64,000 bases of DNA from Xyrauchen texanus (GCF_025860055.1 NC_068301.1:2689879-2753878), one strand, 5' to 3'. Positions 22,653 to 34,606 are shown, counted from the first letter of the stretch. Translations and numbers: made by a program. Notes: a model not told the origin generated them from the sequence alone.

Positions 22653-22844
22653 GTCTGTTGTTCTTTTATTCTGTCTATCTATCTGTCTGTCTGTCTGTGT
22701 GTTTGTCTGTCTGTCTGTTGTTCTTTTATCTGTGTGTCTGTCTATCGATCTGTCTATCTGTCTATCTGTTGTTCTTTTATTCTGTCTATCTATCTGTCTG
22801 TCAGCTGTTCTTTTATTCTGTCTGTCTGTCTGTCTGTCTGTCTC
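20865..22844. repeat. ~2-kb GACA/GATA (Bkm-like) compound microsatellite
   Basis: Nearly uninterrupted TCTG and TCTA tetranucleotides (GACA/GATA on the other strand) with a higher-order pattern: runs of (TCTG)3-5 (TCTA)1-3 separated by an 'ATC' phase break. From about 22430 the pattern changes to longer (TCTG)n and (TCTA)n runs separated by 'TGTTGTTCTTTTAT'. Frames of up to 365 codons rich in CLS/YLS arise only because the repeat lacks stop codons. It ends about 200 bp before the presumed slc45a4 first exon donor. Confidence 0.97.
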
Positions 22845-22849
22845 CGTTT

Positions 22850-23072
22850 CCCACACTCGTTGCCTTTAAATCCGAAACCCCGCCCTTTATTCAAATGAGC
22901 TCCATATCCGTCGGCGGAAGCAGCTCGCGTCCTTCCGACAGCTTTTGCCTTTAAAGGCGCATAACAGCTGCTGATGTGCAGAACCAGAGCAGAGAGCGAC
23001 ACCCAAACACCTGCAGACAGGGAAATATAATCATTTATAAACAGAAAACACTCTGCGCGCTGTGACGTCACG
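22850..23072 (+). promoter_or_regulatory. slc45a4: Putative slc45a4 promoter and non-coding first exon
   Basis: A short island of CpG-containing, non-repetitive sequence follows the GACA/GATA block. It contains a perfect cAMP-response element TGACGTCA (23063-23070), 'CTGCGCGCTG' and 'CCGTCGGCGG', and ends in a strong splice donor (CACG|GTGAGT, intron from 23073). No TATA box is evident. The assignment to slc45a4 rests on strand, on position between gpr20 and the slc45a4 coding exon, and on the downstream candidate leader exon at 26732-26826. The transcription start is not determined. An unrelated promoter or a chance donor is the alternative. Confidence 0.45.
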
Positions 23073-23585
23073 GTGAGTGTGTTTACAGTGTTACATTATG
23101 TGCTGCGGTGCGTTTGTCTGATCGTGTTGTGATTGATGTGCGTCCTGTGCCGTCATCATTTATGATTTAATGAGAATGCAGCTTGTGATGTATTTTATTA
23201 TTGCTCTGATATTCGCGGCTCATTGATGACTTTATCAGTGCGGCATGTACTTGTGTGTCGTTTAGGGATGCATTAATTCACATCATGAGCTGGGCAGTAA
23301 TAAGGGAATAAATGATGCATTAGTGGTGCAGATGATTTTGACAGTGGCTCGTGCATGATAAAGAAGCAGTTTCTAATGTATTGTCTGAATGGCTCGTGTT
23401 CCTCACATCAGTGTGCAGTAGATGATGTCTAAATGTGCACCTGATGGAGGTCAGACAGGTGTAGTGATGACGGATTATTACACAACTGTCCCGTTCAGTT
23501 TCAGGGATGCTTATGCACCAAATCTCAAGTCTCAGCATGTTTGGGAGAGCTGTATCTTGTTGCTTTACCATGCTTTTTATATATG
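23073..23585 (+). other. Probable start of the first slc45a4 intron
   Basis: Follows the candidate exon 1 donor. Single-copy-looking sequence with no open frame of note. Confidence 0.35.
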
Positions 23586-24824
23586 TACAGTTGTGTCCAA
23601 AAATATTGGCGCCCTTGGTAAATATGAGCAAAGAAGGCTGTGAAAAAATATGTGAACCCCTTGAAATGTATATGAGTAAAATATGTCAGAAATATATTCC
23701 CATTCATATTTTAAATGTTTTAGTACATCTGAGTGACTAGATACATGAAATTGTTCAGCCATGACTTCCTGTTTCACAGGGGTATACATATAAGTTACCA
23801 CACAGGCCAAATGCCCTTAATCGTCAATCACAGTGTGTTAGATTAAAGAATATAGTTCTGATGTGCAGCTAAAGGTTGTTGAGCTTCACAAAAGAGGAAG
23901 TGGCTATAAGAAAAAAGCTAAAGCATTAAAAATACCCATTTCCACCATCAGGGCAATAATTAAGCAGTTCCAATCAACTGGAGATGTTAAGAATCAACCT
24001 GAAAGAGGACGTGTGTCTATATTGTCTCCACACACAGTGAGGAGGATGGTTCAAGTGGCCAAAGAATCTCCAACGATCACAGCTGGAGAACTGCAGAAAT
24101 GATTTGGGTTAAAAATATAGAAAGTCTCCAAAACTATAATCAGACGTCGCCTACATCACCACAAGTTGTTTGGGAGGGTTTCAAGAAAAAGCCTCTGTTC
24201 TAATCCAACAACAAACTCAAGCATCTTCAGTTTGTCAGACACGACTGGAACTTCAAATGGGACCGGGTTCTGAGGTCAGATGACACAAAAACAGCTTTTT
24301 GACGCACACAGAGATGATGTTTTTATGCCACAATGCCCACGGTTAAATATGCTGCTGGATCTTTCATGTTGTGGGGGTGTTTTTATGCCACAGGTCCTGA
24401 ACATCTTGTTCGGATACATGGCATCATGGACTCTATCATATACCAAAAGATACAAATCAAGGTTCTGCCATGGTCGTCCCAGTCCCCTGACTTGTACCCC
24501 ATAGAAAGCCTGTGGGATGAACTGAAGAGGAGAGTCTGAATTTGAAGGATCTGGAGAGATTCTGTATGGAGGAATAATCTCAGATCCTTTGCCATGTGTT
24601 CTCCAACCTCATTATGCATTATAGGAGAAGACTCCGAGCTGTTATCTGGGCAAAGGGAGGTTGCAAAAAGTATTAAATTGTGCTACACATATATTTGACA
24701 GATGTTAGATTTTTGTGAATATTTTGATTGAAAGATCAAAAGGATAAACAATAAAACATATTTTTCACAGCCTTCTTTGCTCATATTTACCAAGGGTTCC
24801 AATATTTTTGGACAAAAATAAACC
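23586..24824 (+). pseudogene. Tc1-like transposon, both ends present, transposase broken
   Basis: The left end 'CAGTTGTGTCCAAAAATATT' plus 'CTTGGTAAATATGAGCAAAG' is matched in reverse at the right end ('CTTTGCTCATATTTACCAAG', 'AATATTTTTGGAC'). Between them lies a plus-strand transposase in pieces. 23863-24102 encodes the N-terminal helix-turn-helix (LKVVELHKRGSGYKKKAKAL, STIRAIIKQF) and linker, ending at a TGA. After frameshifts come the region of the first catalytic Asp (RVLRSDDTK), the PTVKYAAGSFMLWGCF block, and SPDLYPIESLWDELKRRV with the catalytic Glu. The ~1.24-kb length is normal for the family, but several stops and frameshifts make it non-functional. It lies in the presumed first intron of slc45a4. 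Confidence 0.9.
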
Positions 24825-26731
24825 GTAATGACTGAACCATGAAAATGTATTGTACTTTTATAAATGAAATAAATATATAAATATTAATATATATGGACTA
24901 ATATTCAAATTTTAATGTCAGCTTATTTTTAAATGGACATTGTTTCCTTAGTCCACAAGAGGGCGCCATAAATACATAAAACATTAAGCACCTTTTTATT
25001 ATTGCAAATTATATTCCTATCCTGGCTGTTAAAAAAAGAGCATTTCATTTTTTAACTAATGTGCATAAAATAAAGAAATAAAAAGTTTGAGTCGGTCCAT
25101 ATTATCAAATGTTAATTCAAAAGTAAAATGAGGGGGGAAACGCTATAATAGACAGTTCACATAGTGTTACACTTGCACTGAATCCTACTCCAGACTCAAG
25201 CTTCATAATAACAGAAATACCACATTGTTCTTTTATTCAGTACATTTGTGTGTAGAGTAGCGATATTCACAGATAGCAGTTTGGGCAGTTCTGGCTTACT
25301 TAGTGCCCCGGGCGAGATTCGACGTTGTGTGATTAAACCACTGGAGTCTTATTGATTACGTTTATGCTGCTTTTATGTGCTTTTTGGAGCTTCAAAGTAC
25401 TGGCCAAAATTCACCTGCATTTTATGGACCTACAGAGCTGAAATATTCTTCTAAAAATATTCATTTGTGTTCTGCAAAAGAAAGAAAGCCTTGTTTCTGG
25501 AATGGCATGAGGGTGAGTAAATGATGAGAGAATTTCCATTTTTGGGTGTGCTGCCCCTTTAAATAAAAATAACTAGGCAATGAATAAAGAAATTAAGTAA
25601 CTAAATATATATATATATATATATGCTGTTTATCATGATTATCTTATGTTTGTTGAGAATGTATGAAAACATTATGAACATTAATTATCTTAACCATATA
25701 GAGCCTTTAAGGCTGAGTAGCCTGTCAGGAACAACTAGGGGCACCTTTCTCCCATTGCAATCCAGGTGTGGGGCGGCACAAATCATGGCACCTTTCCCCC
25801 ATCGTGATCTTGCAAGCTCTTTTGGGGGGCTGCCGATCAGGTACCCTGTGGTCCCGCCCGAGAGAGTGTTGCCACCCTAGGCGGGTGCCTATATTGCCTA
25901 TGCCAGGATCCGCAACTGATATCAGTGGTATCCGGCTGTACGTGGTGGTGAAGCGGCTCAGACTATGAGCACAGGTCAGGGGCTGTTCAATCAGACGAAA
26001 CGCAACAGACTGGAACCGAACGCGAGAATCTCAAAACGCACGTTTCCAAGTTGAACATCTTTCCTGACAAAGCATTCAAACAACTCATAATCTGAGAAAC
26101 GCTTATAAGAGATCAAGACGCAAAGGGCAAAGACCTCCACCGACCGTAAGGGGCTGTTCACACCGAACGCTTCTGCAACCATCCATTTGTTTATCTATGT
26201 AAATGTGCACTGGGCGAGATTCTTCTTCGTTTCGCTTTGTTTTTGTTTATTTGTTTTTTTATACCGTGTCTAGCTTCTTTAGCGTGAGAATGTTGGAAAT
26301 GTACCTTGGTAACACCATGTTTTTGGACATGCACCTTGGTAACACCATGTTTTTGAAAAGCACCATAAACGTACCCTATAATGAAAAAAACATTCCTTTT
26401 AAGGGGCTCTTGCTTTTGAATATGTTTATTTGAATATGCAAATGTAAAGACTCAATATAAATGCCAGTGTGCAATTGAAACTGGACTCACTGGACTTTCA
26501 TCTATTGATGACAAATCCTGTGAAGTTTACATGCCGGACTCGGTTGTCACTGGGTTCTTTCAGAATTCATTGAAAGTGCATGTAAATTGATCCTCAGTTG
26601 CATGCTATGCAAAACAGAAGTGTGTGTGGCTGTGTGTCTATGCATAATGGTTTATTGCACACTGTGTTTGCACGCTGCTGGTTAGTTGCCGGGATGCATG
26701 TTAACCCCTGTTGTTTGGTTGCTCTCTACAG
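24825..26731. other. Presumed slc45a4 intron, with repeat fragments
   Basis: Contains a MITE right end (25420-25565), an (AT)n run at 25605-25624, and transposon-end-like 'GGGGCTGTTCACACCGAACG' near 26152. A 34-bp direct duplication around 'CCTTGGTAACACCATGTTTT' lies at 26300-26360. No exon recognised. Confidence 0.4.
25420..25565 (+). mobile_element. Right end of a 'GTGAGTAAATGATGA' type MITE
   Basis: 'TTCTGCAAAAGAAAGAAAG', 'GCATGAGGGTGAGTAAATGA' and 'TTTTTGGGTGTGCTGCCCCT' followed by TTTAAA match the distal end of the same MITE whose proximal end is at 7041. The left part is missing. Confidence 0.65.
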
Positions 26732-26826
26732 GTTCTAAGCTGCTGTGCGTCCATTCAGCGGCTCTGAGTAAAGCTGCTCTCGCATGCAGTCGGATTGGAT
26801 ATTTATGAAGCTTTCAAGGCCTTTTG
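26732..26826 (+). other. slc45a4: Candidate 95-bp non-coding leader exon of slc45a4
   Basis: Bounded by a good acceptor (GCTCTCTACAG to 26731) and a consensus donor (TTTTG|GTGAGT, intron from 26827). It lies on the same strand between candidate exon 1 and the first coding exon. It contains an ATG near its end (reading MKLSRPF) that could act as a short upstream frame; whether that frame joins the main one depends on an acceptor I could not place. No other feature explains this paired junction. RNA evidence is needed to confirm it. Confidence 0.45.
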
Positions 26827-27514
26827 GTGAGTCACACTGTTGTTGGGTTTGACAAGGCTTGACTGTTAAAACTGATATCATGTTAACCCAGATGAGCATA
26901 GAGTGTGTGTTGTATTTTTGGATCTAAGAGTGAGTAACGGTTCTATGGTTTGCTGGACTGGGAACTATCAATTTTATAATGATTGCTACATTTATGATTG
27001 TACAGTGGCACAGTTATATTTCTTGGCTTTAGTTCAGAGATGGATAGACTGAGAGATCACTATGGATACAATCGAAAAAGTTTCATATAATGTGTTATTC
27101 TTTTCACAACACCAATGACTGTTGCATAAGATCTTTATTTAGTACGGATTTTTTGCCATCCAGGTCCAACGTCGTCTGACCCTCACATGCTCTAGCGCCC
27201 CTCAATAATGCCCGCTAATAATAGTGTTTGGTGAAAAGTGAGTGCCGTCAGGGTTTTGACACATTGTCCTCGGTCTCCTTTGCCTCTTTTTTTTATTTCA
27301 AAATGGCACGAAACGACATTAGCAATGCTTTTAACGACTGTAATCTGATGCATTTGCGAGTGAAACAAAATACTCAAAATAGTGTACGGCGGTTTGTCAT
27401 GGGCAATGATATTAGTGGTATCTTAGAATAATGCTCACATTTATGAAGTACAGTTTTGCATTTTCTAAAGAAAAATGTTAGTGGTGCTTGCATGGGCAAA
27501 ACTCACTGCTGTGA

Positions 27515-28508
27515 TGCTAGGGTGTTGTGGTTGGTTCCAGGAGCGTTGCATTGTGGTTGCTAAGGAAATCTGGAAGGTTGCTACGGTGGTCCAGGTGTTT
27601 TTAGCACATTATTTTGTGGTTGCTAAGGCGATCTGGGTGGTTGCTAAGGTGGTCCAGGTGTTTTTTAGCACATTATTTTGTGGTTGCTAAGGCGATCTGG
27701 GTGGTTGCTAAGGTGGTCCAGGTGTTTTTTAGCACATTATTTTGTGGTGGCTAAGGCGATCTGGGTGGTTGCTAAGGTGGTCCAGGTGTTTTTTAGCACA
27801 TTATTTTGTGGTGGCTAAGGCGATCTGGGTGGTTGCTAAGGTGGTCCAGGTGTTTTTTAGCACATTATTTTGTGGTTGCTAAGGCGATCTGGGTGGTTGC
27901 TAAGGTGGTCCAGGTGTTTTTTAGCACATTATTTTGTGGTGGCTAAGGCGATCTGGGTGGTTGCTAAGGTGGTCCAGGTGTTTTTTAGCACATTATTTTG
28001 TGGTTGCTAAGGCGATCTGGGTGGTTGCTAAGGTGGTCCTGGTGTTTTTTAGCACATTATTTTGTGGTTGCTAAGGCGATCTGGGTGGTTGCTAAGGTGG
28101 TCCAGGTGTTTTTTAGCACATTATTTTGTGGTGGCTAAGGCGATCTGGGTGGTTGCTAAGGTGGTCCAGGTGTTTTTTAGCACATTATTTTGTGGTGGCT
28201 AAGGCGATCTGGGTGGTTGCTAAGGTGGTCCAGGTGTTTTTTAGCACATTATTTTGTGGTGGCTAAGGCGATCTGGGTGGTTGCTAAGGTGGTCCAGGTG
28301 TTTTTAGCACATTATTTTGTGGTGGCTAAGGCGATCTGGGTGGTTGCTAAGGTGGTCCAGGTGTTTTTAGCACATTATTTTGTGGTTGCTAAGGCGATCT
28401 GGGTGGTTGCTAAGTTGGTCCAGGTGTTTTTTAGCACATTATTTTGTGGTTGCTAAGACGATCTGGGTGGTTGCTAAGGTGGTCCAAGTGTTTTTAGCAC
28501 ATTATTTT
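27515..28508 (+). repeat. 64-bp minisatellite, about 15 units
   Basis: The unit of 63-64 bp is 'GTGGTTGCTAAGGCGATCTG' + 'GGTGGTTGCTAAGGTGGTCC' + 'AGGTGTTTTTTAGCACATTA' + 'TTTT'. Each unit contains two ~21-bp subrepeats 'GTGGTTGCTAAGG'. The first unit (27515-27560) contains 'GCTAGGGTGTTGTGGTTGGT', close to the 43-bp family at 12.6-17.7 kb, suggesting a common origin. Frames of VVAKAIWVVAKVVQVF are incidental. Confidence 0.95.
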
Positions 28509-29866
28509 TATTCAGCGTAATGAAGCATCTCCTCCATAGACCTCATGTCTCCTCGCCAGTTTACTGCCCATAGAATGTTTTTGCTTTGTTTGTTCTCCCT
28601 TGTTAGAGGTTTTGTTTATATTCTTTATTTTTTTAATGAAGCCCATTTCACTTGCCTTCTGCGTTCGGGTCCTTCCCTCACACGTGACAGAATGACGCTC
28701 GCTCAATATGTCTGTGTATATGTATGCAAATACTCACAAATGATAATACTCCTAATGAAATGTGAATGAATAAATGTAAACAAATAACTCTTCGATGCGT
28801 TGGCATCCTCATGAATGCTGAATGTTGCAGGAAAGTGTTTGTCATGCGTCTCCATTACTGAGTTCCTCCAGCAAATAAAAGTTTGTTGTTGTTCTTCTTC
28901 TTTTTTATGTTTATTATATTTAGCCTATGGAGCAATTACAAGCTTTTCCACATATTTTCTGTTTGCTGTATTATAGAGCACCGCAGGACAATTGAATAAA
29001 TGATGCAGCTGAAATTGTGTGTGTGTTGGTATGGATGTCAGAGTGTGTGTGTCTCTGAGTAACTTTTTAAATTGACGCACAGGGGTTAACCAAACATTAC
29101 TGCCACAAACTGAATGGTTGTGAGAAAGCGCTTTGAGGTGCTCAGCTCTAGCCTTATGAAATTCTATGGTTGTAACGGCCCTTAGCGGTGTAGAGCTGCT
29201 AATGACTCATTCACGCTGTGATTGCGGTGGTAGAAAGCTTATTCTGATAGATATTTTGCATCACAGTCTAATTAAAATCTGCTAATCATCTTTAGAAGAT
29301 CAGATTTACAAATATCCTAAATCATAAACGTCTCAAAGACATCTGCTGAATGTCTTATTGACATCCGAGAGGAAACGTCTTACTGCGGATGAGCAAACAA
29401 CCTAAAAAATACGTCTTCCATATGTAAACACACACCATATAGACGTCTGGGTGATGTAGGTGGTAGGTGAGGGCAGCGTAAACACACGGAGGACGTCTTG
29501 AGTTGTGTTGATACGTTTGATGTGATATTTCAGCAAAGCACATCCCGTGGATTGAGGAATTTGCAATGAGGAAGTTCTGAAAGCATACTCGGTGATTCAC
29601 TTGCTAATATGTTTTCTGACTCTTAAAAATGGATTTGTAATTATGTCGAAATAAAGTTTGGCCAAAATAAATGAATGATGTACAAGTGTTGTTCATTGTT
29701 TGTTTATTGTCCTGTCGCATTTGAAGGAATGTTATGTGAAGGTTGCATAAAGTAACATTTATATTTAACAATGCTATAAAAGTGAGCAGGCACAACAACA
29801 CGGGCCACCATCTTGATTGTTTTGGGTTGAATGGATCACATGACTTGGTCACATGACAACCCTTAT
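28509..29866. other. No recognisable feature (presumed slc45a4 intron)
   Basis: AT-rich, no gene motif recognised. Confidence 0.4.
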
Positions 29867-30408
29867 AAAAATCGAGAGTTCATGGCAAATTCGCCACTGA
29901 TTATTTTCACATGCAAATGAGCTTTGCGGCTAATTTGCAGCTAATTGTCCAGTGTTGCCAAAGGTTTGCCAGAGGTTCACCAATACCAACAAAAAGATGC
30001 AAACTTCCATATTTGTGGCAAATGAAATGCTCATTTGCATGTGAAAAAACGAGTTTGTGGCAAGTTTCGATTTTTTCCCGTCAATGCAAAGACGGCATTT
30101 TCAAATTTATCCACTTGGAAGAGCGTTTTCAAAAAGCAGCATATTCGATTAACAAAAACGGTGTCTCAATGTGGACCAAAATGCCACGAAATTAATGTGT
30201 TTTTTGTGGGGGTTGTTCCCCTTTTTTCACCCAATTTGGAATGCCCAATTCCCAAAGTCCTCGTGGTGGCGTAGTGACTCAATCCGGGTGGTGGAGGACG
30301 AATCTCAGCTGCATCCACGTCTGAGACCGTCAAACCGTGCATCTGATCACGTGGCTTGTTGAGTGCGTTGAATATTGAATATTGAGTTTGCCATGAACTC
30401 TCGATTTT
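29867..30408. repeat. 22-bp perfect inverted repeat flanking ~500 bp
   Basis: 29867-29888 (beginning AAAATCGAGAGTTCATGG) is the exact reverse complement of 30387-30408. A second nested inverted pair, 'TTTTCACATGCAAATGAGC' (from about 29904) and 'GCTCATTTGCATGTGAAAA' (to about 30048), lies inside. The right 22-mer sits inside SINE copy 2, next to its nested V-SINE, so the two structures are interleaved. Confidence 0.75.
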
Positions 30409-30790
30409 ACATTTGGCAGACGCTTTTATCCAAAGCGACTTACAGTGCACTTATTACAGGGACAATCCCCCCGGAGCAACCTGGAGTTAAGTGCCTTGCT
30501 CAAGGACACAATGGTGGTGGCTGTGGGGGTCGAACCAGCAACCTTCTGATTACCAGTTATGTGCTTTAGCCCACTACACCACCACCACTACGCGTTGCCA
30601 CGGAGACATCCACTGCGCCATCCACGGTCAACTCACCACGCGCCCCACCGAAAACGAACCACATTATAGCGACCACGAAGAGGTTACCACATGTAACTCT
30701 ACCCTCCCTAGCAACCGGGCCAATTTAGTTGCTAAGGAGACCAGGCTGGAGTCACTCAGCACGGCCTGGATTCAAACTACCTTAGAGGAC
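30238..30790 (-). mobile_element. tRNA-derived SINE, copy 2, split by a V-SINE insertion
   Basis: Same family and strand as copy 1. Tail side: 'GGAATGCCCAATTCCCAAAG', 'CCTCGTGGTGGCGTAGTGAC', 'ATCACGTGGCTTGTTGAG'. Head side after the insertion: 'CTCACCACGCGCCCCACC', 'CCCTAGCAACCGGGCC', 'AGGAGACCAGGCTGGAGTCA'. The tRNA-like promoter end is largely missing. The body is interrupted at 30371-30591. Confidence 0.8.
30371..30591 (-). mobile_element. V-SINE-like element nested in SINE copy 2
   Basis: Reverse-oriented relative of the element at 1119-1322. The reversed tail 'GGCAGACGCTTTTATCCAAA' is followed by 'CTTGCTCAAGGACACAATGG', 'GGGTCGAACCAGCAACCTTC' (B box) and 'CACTACACCACCACCAC' (A box). GCGTTG flanks it on both sides (30365-30370 and 30592-30597), a short target duplication. 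The tail side carries 37 extra bases that include the 22-bp inverted repeat at 30387-30408. Confidence 0.85.
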
Positions 30791-33277
30791 AAAAATGCCC
30801 CCTTCTAAAAACTGCCATAATAATATATTAATATTATTTTACAATTTCACTGACTTTTTAACCAACATCAGTCCTGATCATAACTACCAAATATAGTTTT
30901 ATAGATTAGTTTAAATTGCGCTTGCTCCCTGTTCCAGTTCTTAATGGCAAAACTGGCGCGAACATGTAATCAGTGAAGGAAGACGAATGACTTAAAGCTG
31001 CTACAGCGAGCAGCCCCCTCTGGTGGTCTAAATAAACAGCACACGGTAAACCTTCGTCTTCAGTATGGGCTTTCTTGCCATGTATTTTCACTTTGCGGAC
31101 TGTTTTGAAAGCGCAGTAAAAACGGGGGCATTTCTGGGGATAGCTCCAGTCGGGGACAGACCGTCAAAAAACAGGAAAACAGGGACGTCAAGGTCAAACT
31201 ACAGCAATTTAGTGCGTCTGCATAAAATTCTGTAACGGTTGAATTTTGGAAGTCTTGGAATCTTGTTGTAGTTTATTGAAACATGGATGAGAGATGCAAC
31301 ACACAATTGCTTTCAGTCAAGTTTGTCATTAGCATGTTGCTAAGCTAATATCAAGATACTCTTATATGCATACAAATGACATTGCACCACACATATTTAG
31401 TAAGTAGTCTATTTTTATTTAGATACAATTTTTATAAATACTTTTCAGTATTTAATTAAATATACGCAGTCTCTCGCTTCCATTTGGTATCTTGGTGGAT
31501 CGCAGTTGCATTCTGTGATTGTCTTCTTGAACGATACATGCAAAGTTGGCCAAAACGAGATGGTTTTAGGACAAAACCACCATCGTGGGTGTTTGTCTCA
31601 CCATCTGTACTCTGATTAAAAAAAATAAACATCCACACAGTTGTTTTGAAATCGATCTTTTTTCACATTTGAAGCCCTGTGACCCATTTAAAGACAATTA
31701 CATATTAAACTCTGCTCTGCTAATGACTCCGCTAATCTTACTACAGCGCTAAGCCTGTTAGACGTTCATCTTTCAGAGACAATGTCGCATCAAATCTCAG
31801 CATATAATGGACTGGCATTCAAAACTACTTCTAATGTCACTTCCTGTCCCTTTAATCTGCACTTTTAAGATGTTAGCACAGTGAAAAGCAACTTCATAAT
31901 TTTTCAAAATGATGATATTCAATTTGACCTGGTTAAAGACGGACCCTGGTGTTAGAGTTAATCATGGTTATGTAATCTGCATTAAAAGCCATTACGCTCT
32001 GACTAAGAGTTTAGCAAGCAGTATCTCAGATCATACACAATGCACCTCTATTTTAACTTGTGAGGTTTTTTTCACCCTTGGTTCGTTCTCAACTGCGTAA
32101 TGCACAGCTTGTGTCATCACTCCCTGCAGGCTAGCGTGCCCGCGTAACCCGGTGCAAGACAAACAGAGCTAAAAGATGATGAGATGAATTCATTTCAGGA
32201 GCTGGGACATGCAAACACAACATTTGAATTAACATAAATGATTCACATTGAATCGATTAATAATTTAAGGAGCTGAAAGAATAGGCTCTGTGTGTGAGAT
32301 TGACTCTGGACATAGAGATAAATATTTAAAAAGCTAATGGCTTTCATAACGGTTGAAAAGATGTGGTAGATAAAGATGCTTTGTGTACTCTGAATATCCA
32401 GGAAGAGCTTGTTTATTTTTGCGCGCTAGATCGAGTTGACTAATAACCGCACAGCGTTAGCTCTAGTGAGCTGCCTAAGTAGGCAGCATTTTACGCATTA
32501 TGGGCGCTGTCCCGACACACAAGTTATTCCTAAATCAAAGCCTTCTTCGATATCATCTTTTGGCCAAATTCAAAGGCAGCAGCGTCACATGCATCCTTTG
32601 CAGAAAAGTCAATCCCAAAATGCATTGCGACAAACTTGTGTTTTTACGCTTTGAGTGTCATGTTATTAGCTAAGCATCATGCTAACGTCTGTGGTATTGC
32701 TAAACTGTGTCAAGTCTCCTGTTCATTTCAAGTGAAGCATGAGTTTCTGCCTATATGGAACATTTTAAATCCCTAATTTAGAAGGTTAAAGTTCAGTAAC
32801 GTGTGCATGTAGCTAGATAATGACAAAACTAATATGCATAAAAAATGCATTGCATCACAAATATTTCGTAAATAGTCTATTTTATTAAGATGTAAACTAT
32901 TATTTTTTTTGTCCGTGTGTTGTAGTAAGCTGTGTCCAAGAATACAAGATGTTTTGGTGATAACGAAGCAGCTAAACGTGGAGGTAAATGTTGATTTTAC
33001 GATTGAACGCACTTGCTGCATTGCTCGGTATGATGCTAAGCTAACGACAAGATACTCTAATATATGTTATAAAAATAGCACAGCAAACTCTGCATAAATA
33101 TGCTAATTTAATTTAGGTTTTGTAGTGCACTATGTTTAGGAGCGGGTTTGGTTATTAGCAATAATTAATAATAATCAAAGATAATTATGAATTAATAAAA
33201 TCAATCGAATATTAATAAGGATTTATATCGCCGGAGCACCACCCTGGAATCAGGGGCTAAAAGCCAGAGAGTATAAG
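30791..33277. other. No recognisable feature (presumed slc45a4 intron)
   Basis: AT-rich with scattered 60-80-codon frames and no domain. No tandem or terminal repeats noticed. Confidence 0.4.
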
Positions 33278-33959
33278 GGTGCGTTCACACTTGGCGGGTT
33301 TGGTTTGATTAAAACTAACTCTGGTGCGATTGCTCTGTTAGTGCGGTTCATTTGAACAAGTGTGAATGCTGCCATCTGAACCTTGGTGTGCACCAAACAA
33401 GCGGACCGAAACTACCTGACAAGTGGGTCGCGGTCCACTTCCAAAAGAACTCTGGTACGGTTCGATTGATATATGAACGCAACATGGACCAAAGACGTCT
33501 AAACGGACCAAAAACTAAAAGTAATTTGCCTAATACTGACCTCAAGCATACCTGGCCTATTACAGTTCGGTACAGGTGTCAGAACCGCCCATCAGCCGTC
33601 CTTGCAGCATATCTTCGTTTGTGTGTGCAACGGAGCTATGTTTTGACTCCTTTAGACATTACATATTAACTCTTCGTTTATTCTCAGCTGGTAAAAATAC
33701 CACCATATATACATATATAAATCCAACGAGCCCATTTCACCAGCATTGTTTTGGATGTTCGGTAAGTTCCGTCAACAAATATACATCATAAAATCTGTCC
33801 AATCGGGTCGTGATTTTTCCCTGACGCCTTTGGTTTTTTATCGTTAGGTTCGGTGTTAAAAAATGCCCGTGTGAATGCTAAACGAACCAGGACTAAATGT
33901 ATCATTTTCATTTATGGTCCGGACCAAGAGAACCGAACTACTAGTGTGAACACGCCCTA
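33278..33959. mobile_element. MITE candidate with 'GTGTTCACAC'-type ends
   Basis: The left end 'AGGGTGCGTTCACACTTG' and right end 'CTAGTGTGAACACGCCCT' are imperfect reverse complements 680 bp apart. The interior is rich in 'CGGACC/GGTCC', 'GAACC' and 'CCAAA' motifs in both orientations, as in fish non-autonomous DNA elements. A 2-3-bp TA(A) at both edges is the only possible target duplication. Confidence 0.55.
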
Positions 33960-34552
33960 ACAGTCTCTATTAGATTGTTCTCTTAGGAAAATGTATGTCC
34001 GGAGAACATCAACATTCAAAAGGAAACAACGAAGGCTTGAATCCGAGCACTGGCATCCCCTGCCAGCCTTTGACACAGGTGTATGCAAAACAAACCAAAA
34101 CACTTCTCTTTGAAATATAACAAAGTTTATTAATGCAGTAATATCAATTAATACTCAATACAATGCAGTCAATAAACATCCGACTTACAACTACAAACTA
34201 AACAGTGACATGATTAGATATGGTAACCAAAATAAGCCTATAACACATGAGAGGAAGTATGTGAGTGTGTGTGTGTGGGGGGCTGTGCTACGAACCTGGC
34301 GACCCGAGTTCAATACCCGCTCATGGCCAACACCAGTGATGATTATCTGAACCGGTCCCGGGCCTCCTCTAGGACAACTCAGCCTAAAATTAGTACCTGG
34401 TGCGGTGTGTAAAACATCGCCACTGGGGAGACAAAGGCGGTCGGGCGTGGTGCTGGCCACCCACCCCCTTGTGTACCGTTCCGGGCTTCATAGGTGCTCG
34501 CTAACAGCACTTGCCCCTACAGTCTGTTAAGGCTAAATGGGGGATCTTTGTC

Positions 34553-34606
<54 letters not shown>

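Noticed and set aside
21857..22954. 365-codon frame rich in Ser-Val-Cys-Leu and Tyr-Leu-Ser
   Set aside because: Translation of the TCTG/TCTA microsatellite; open only because the repeat has no stop codons.
27515..28508. VVAKAIWVVAKVVQVF repeat protein
   Set aside because: 64-bp minisatellite. Frames continue only where units are 63 bp, and no gene signals exist.
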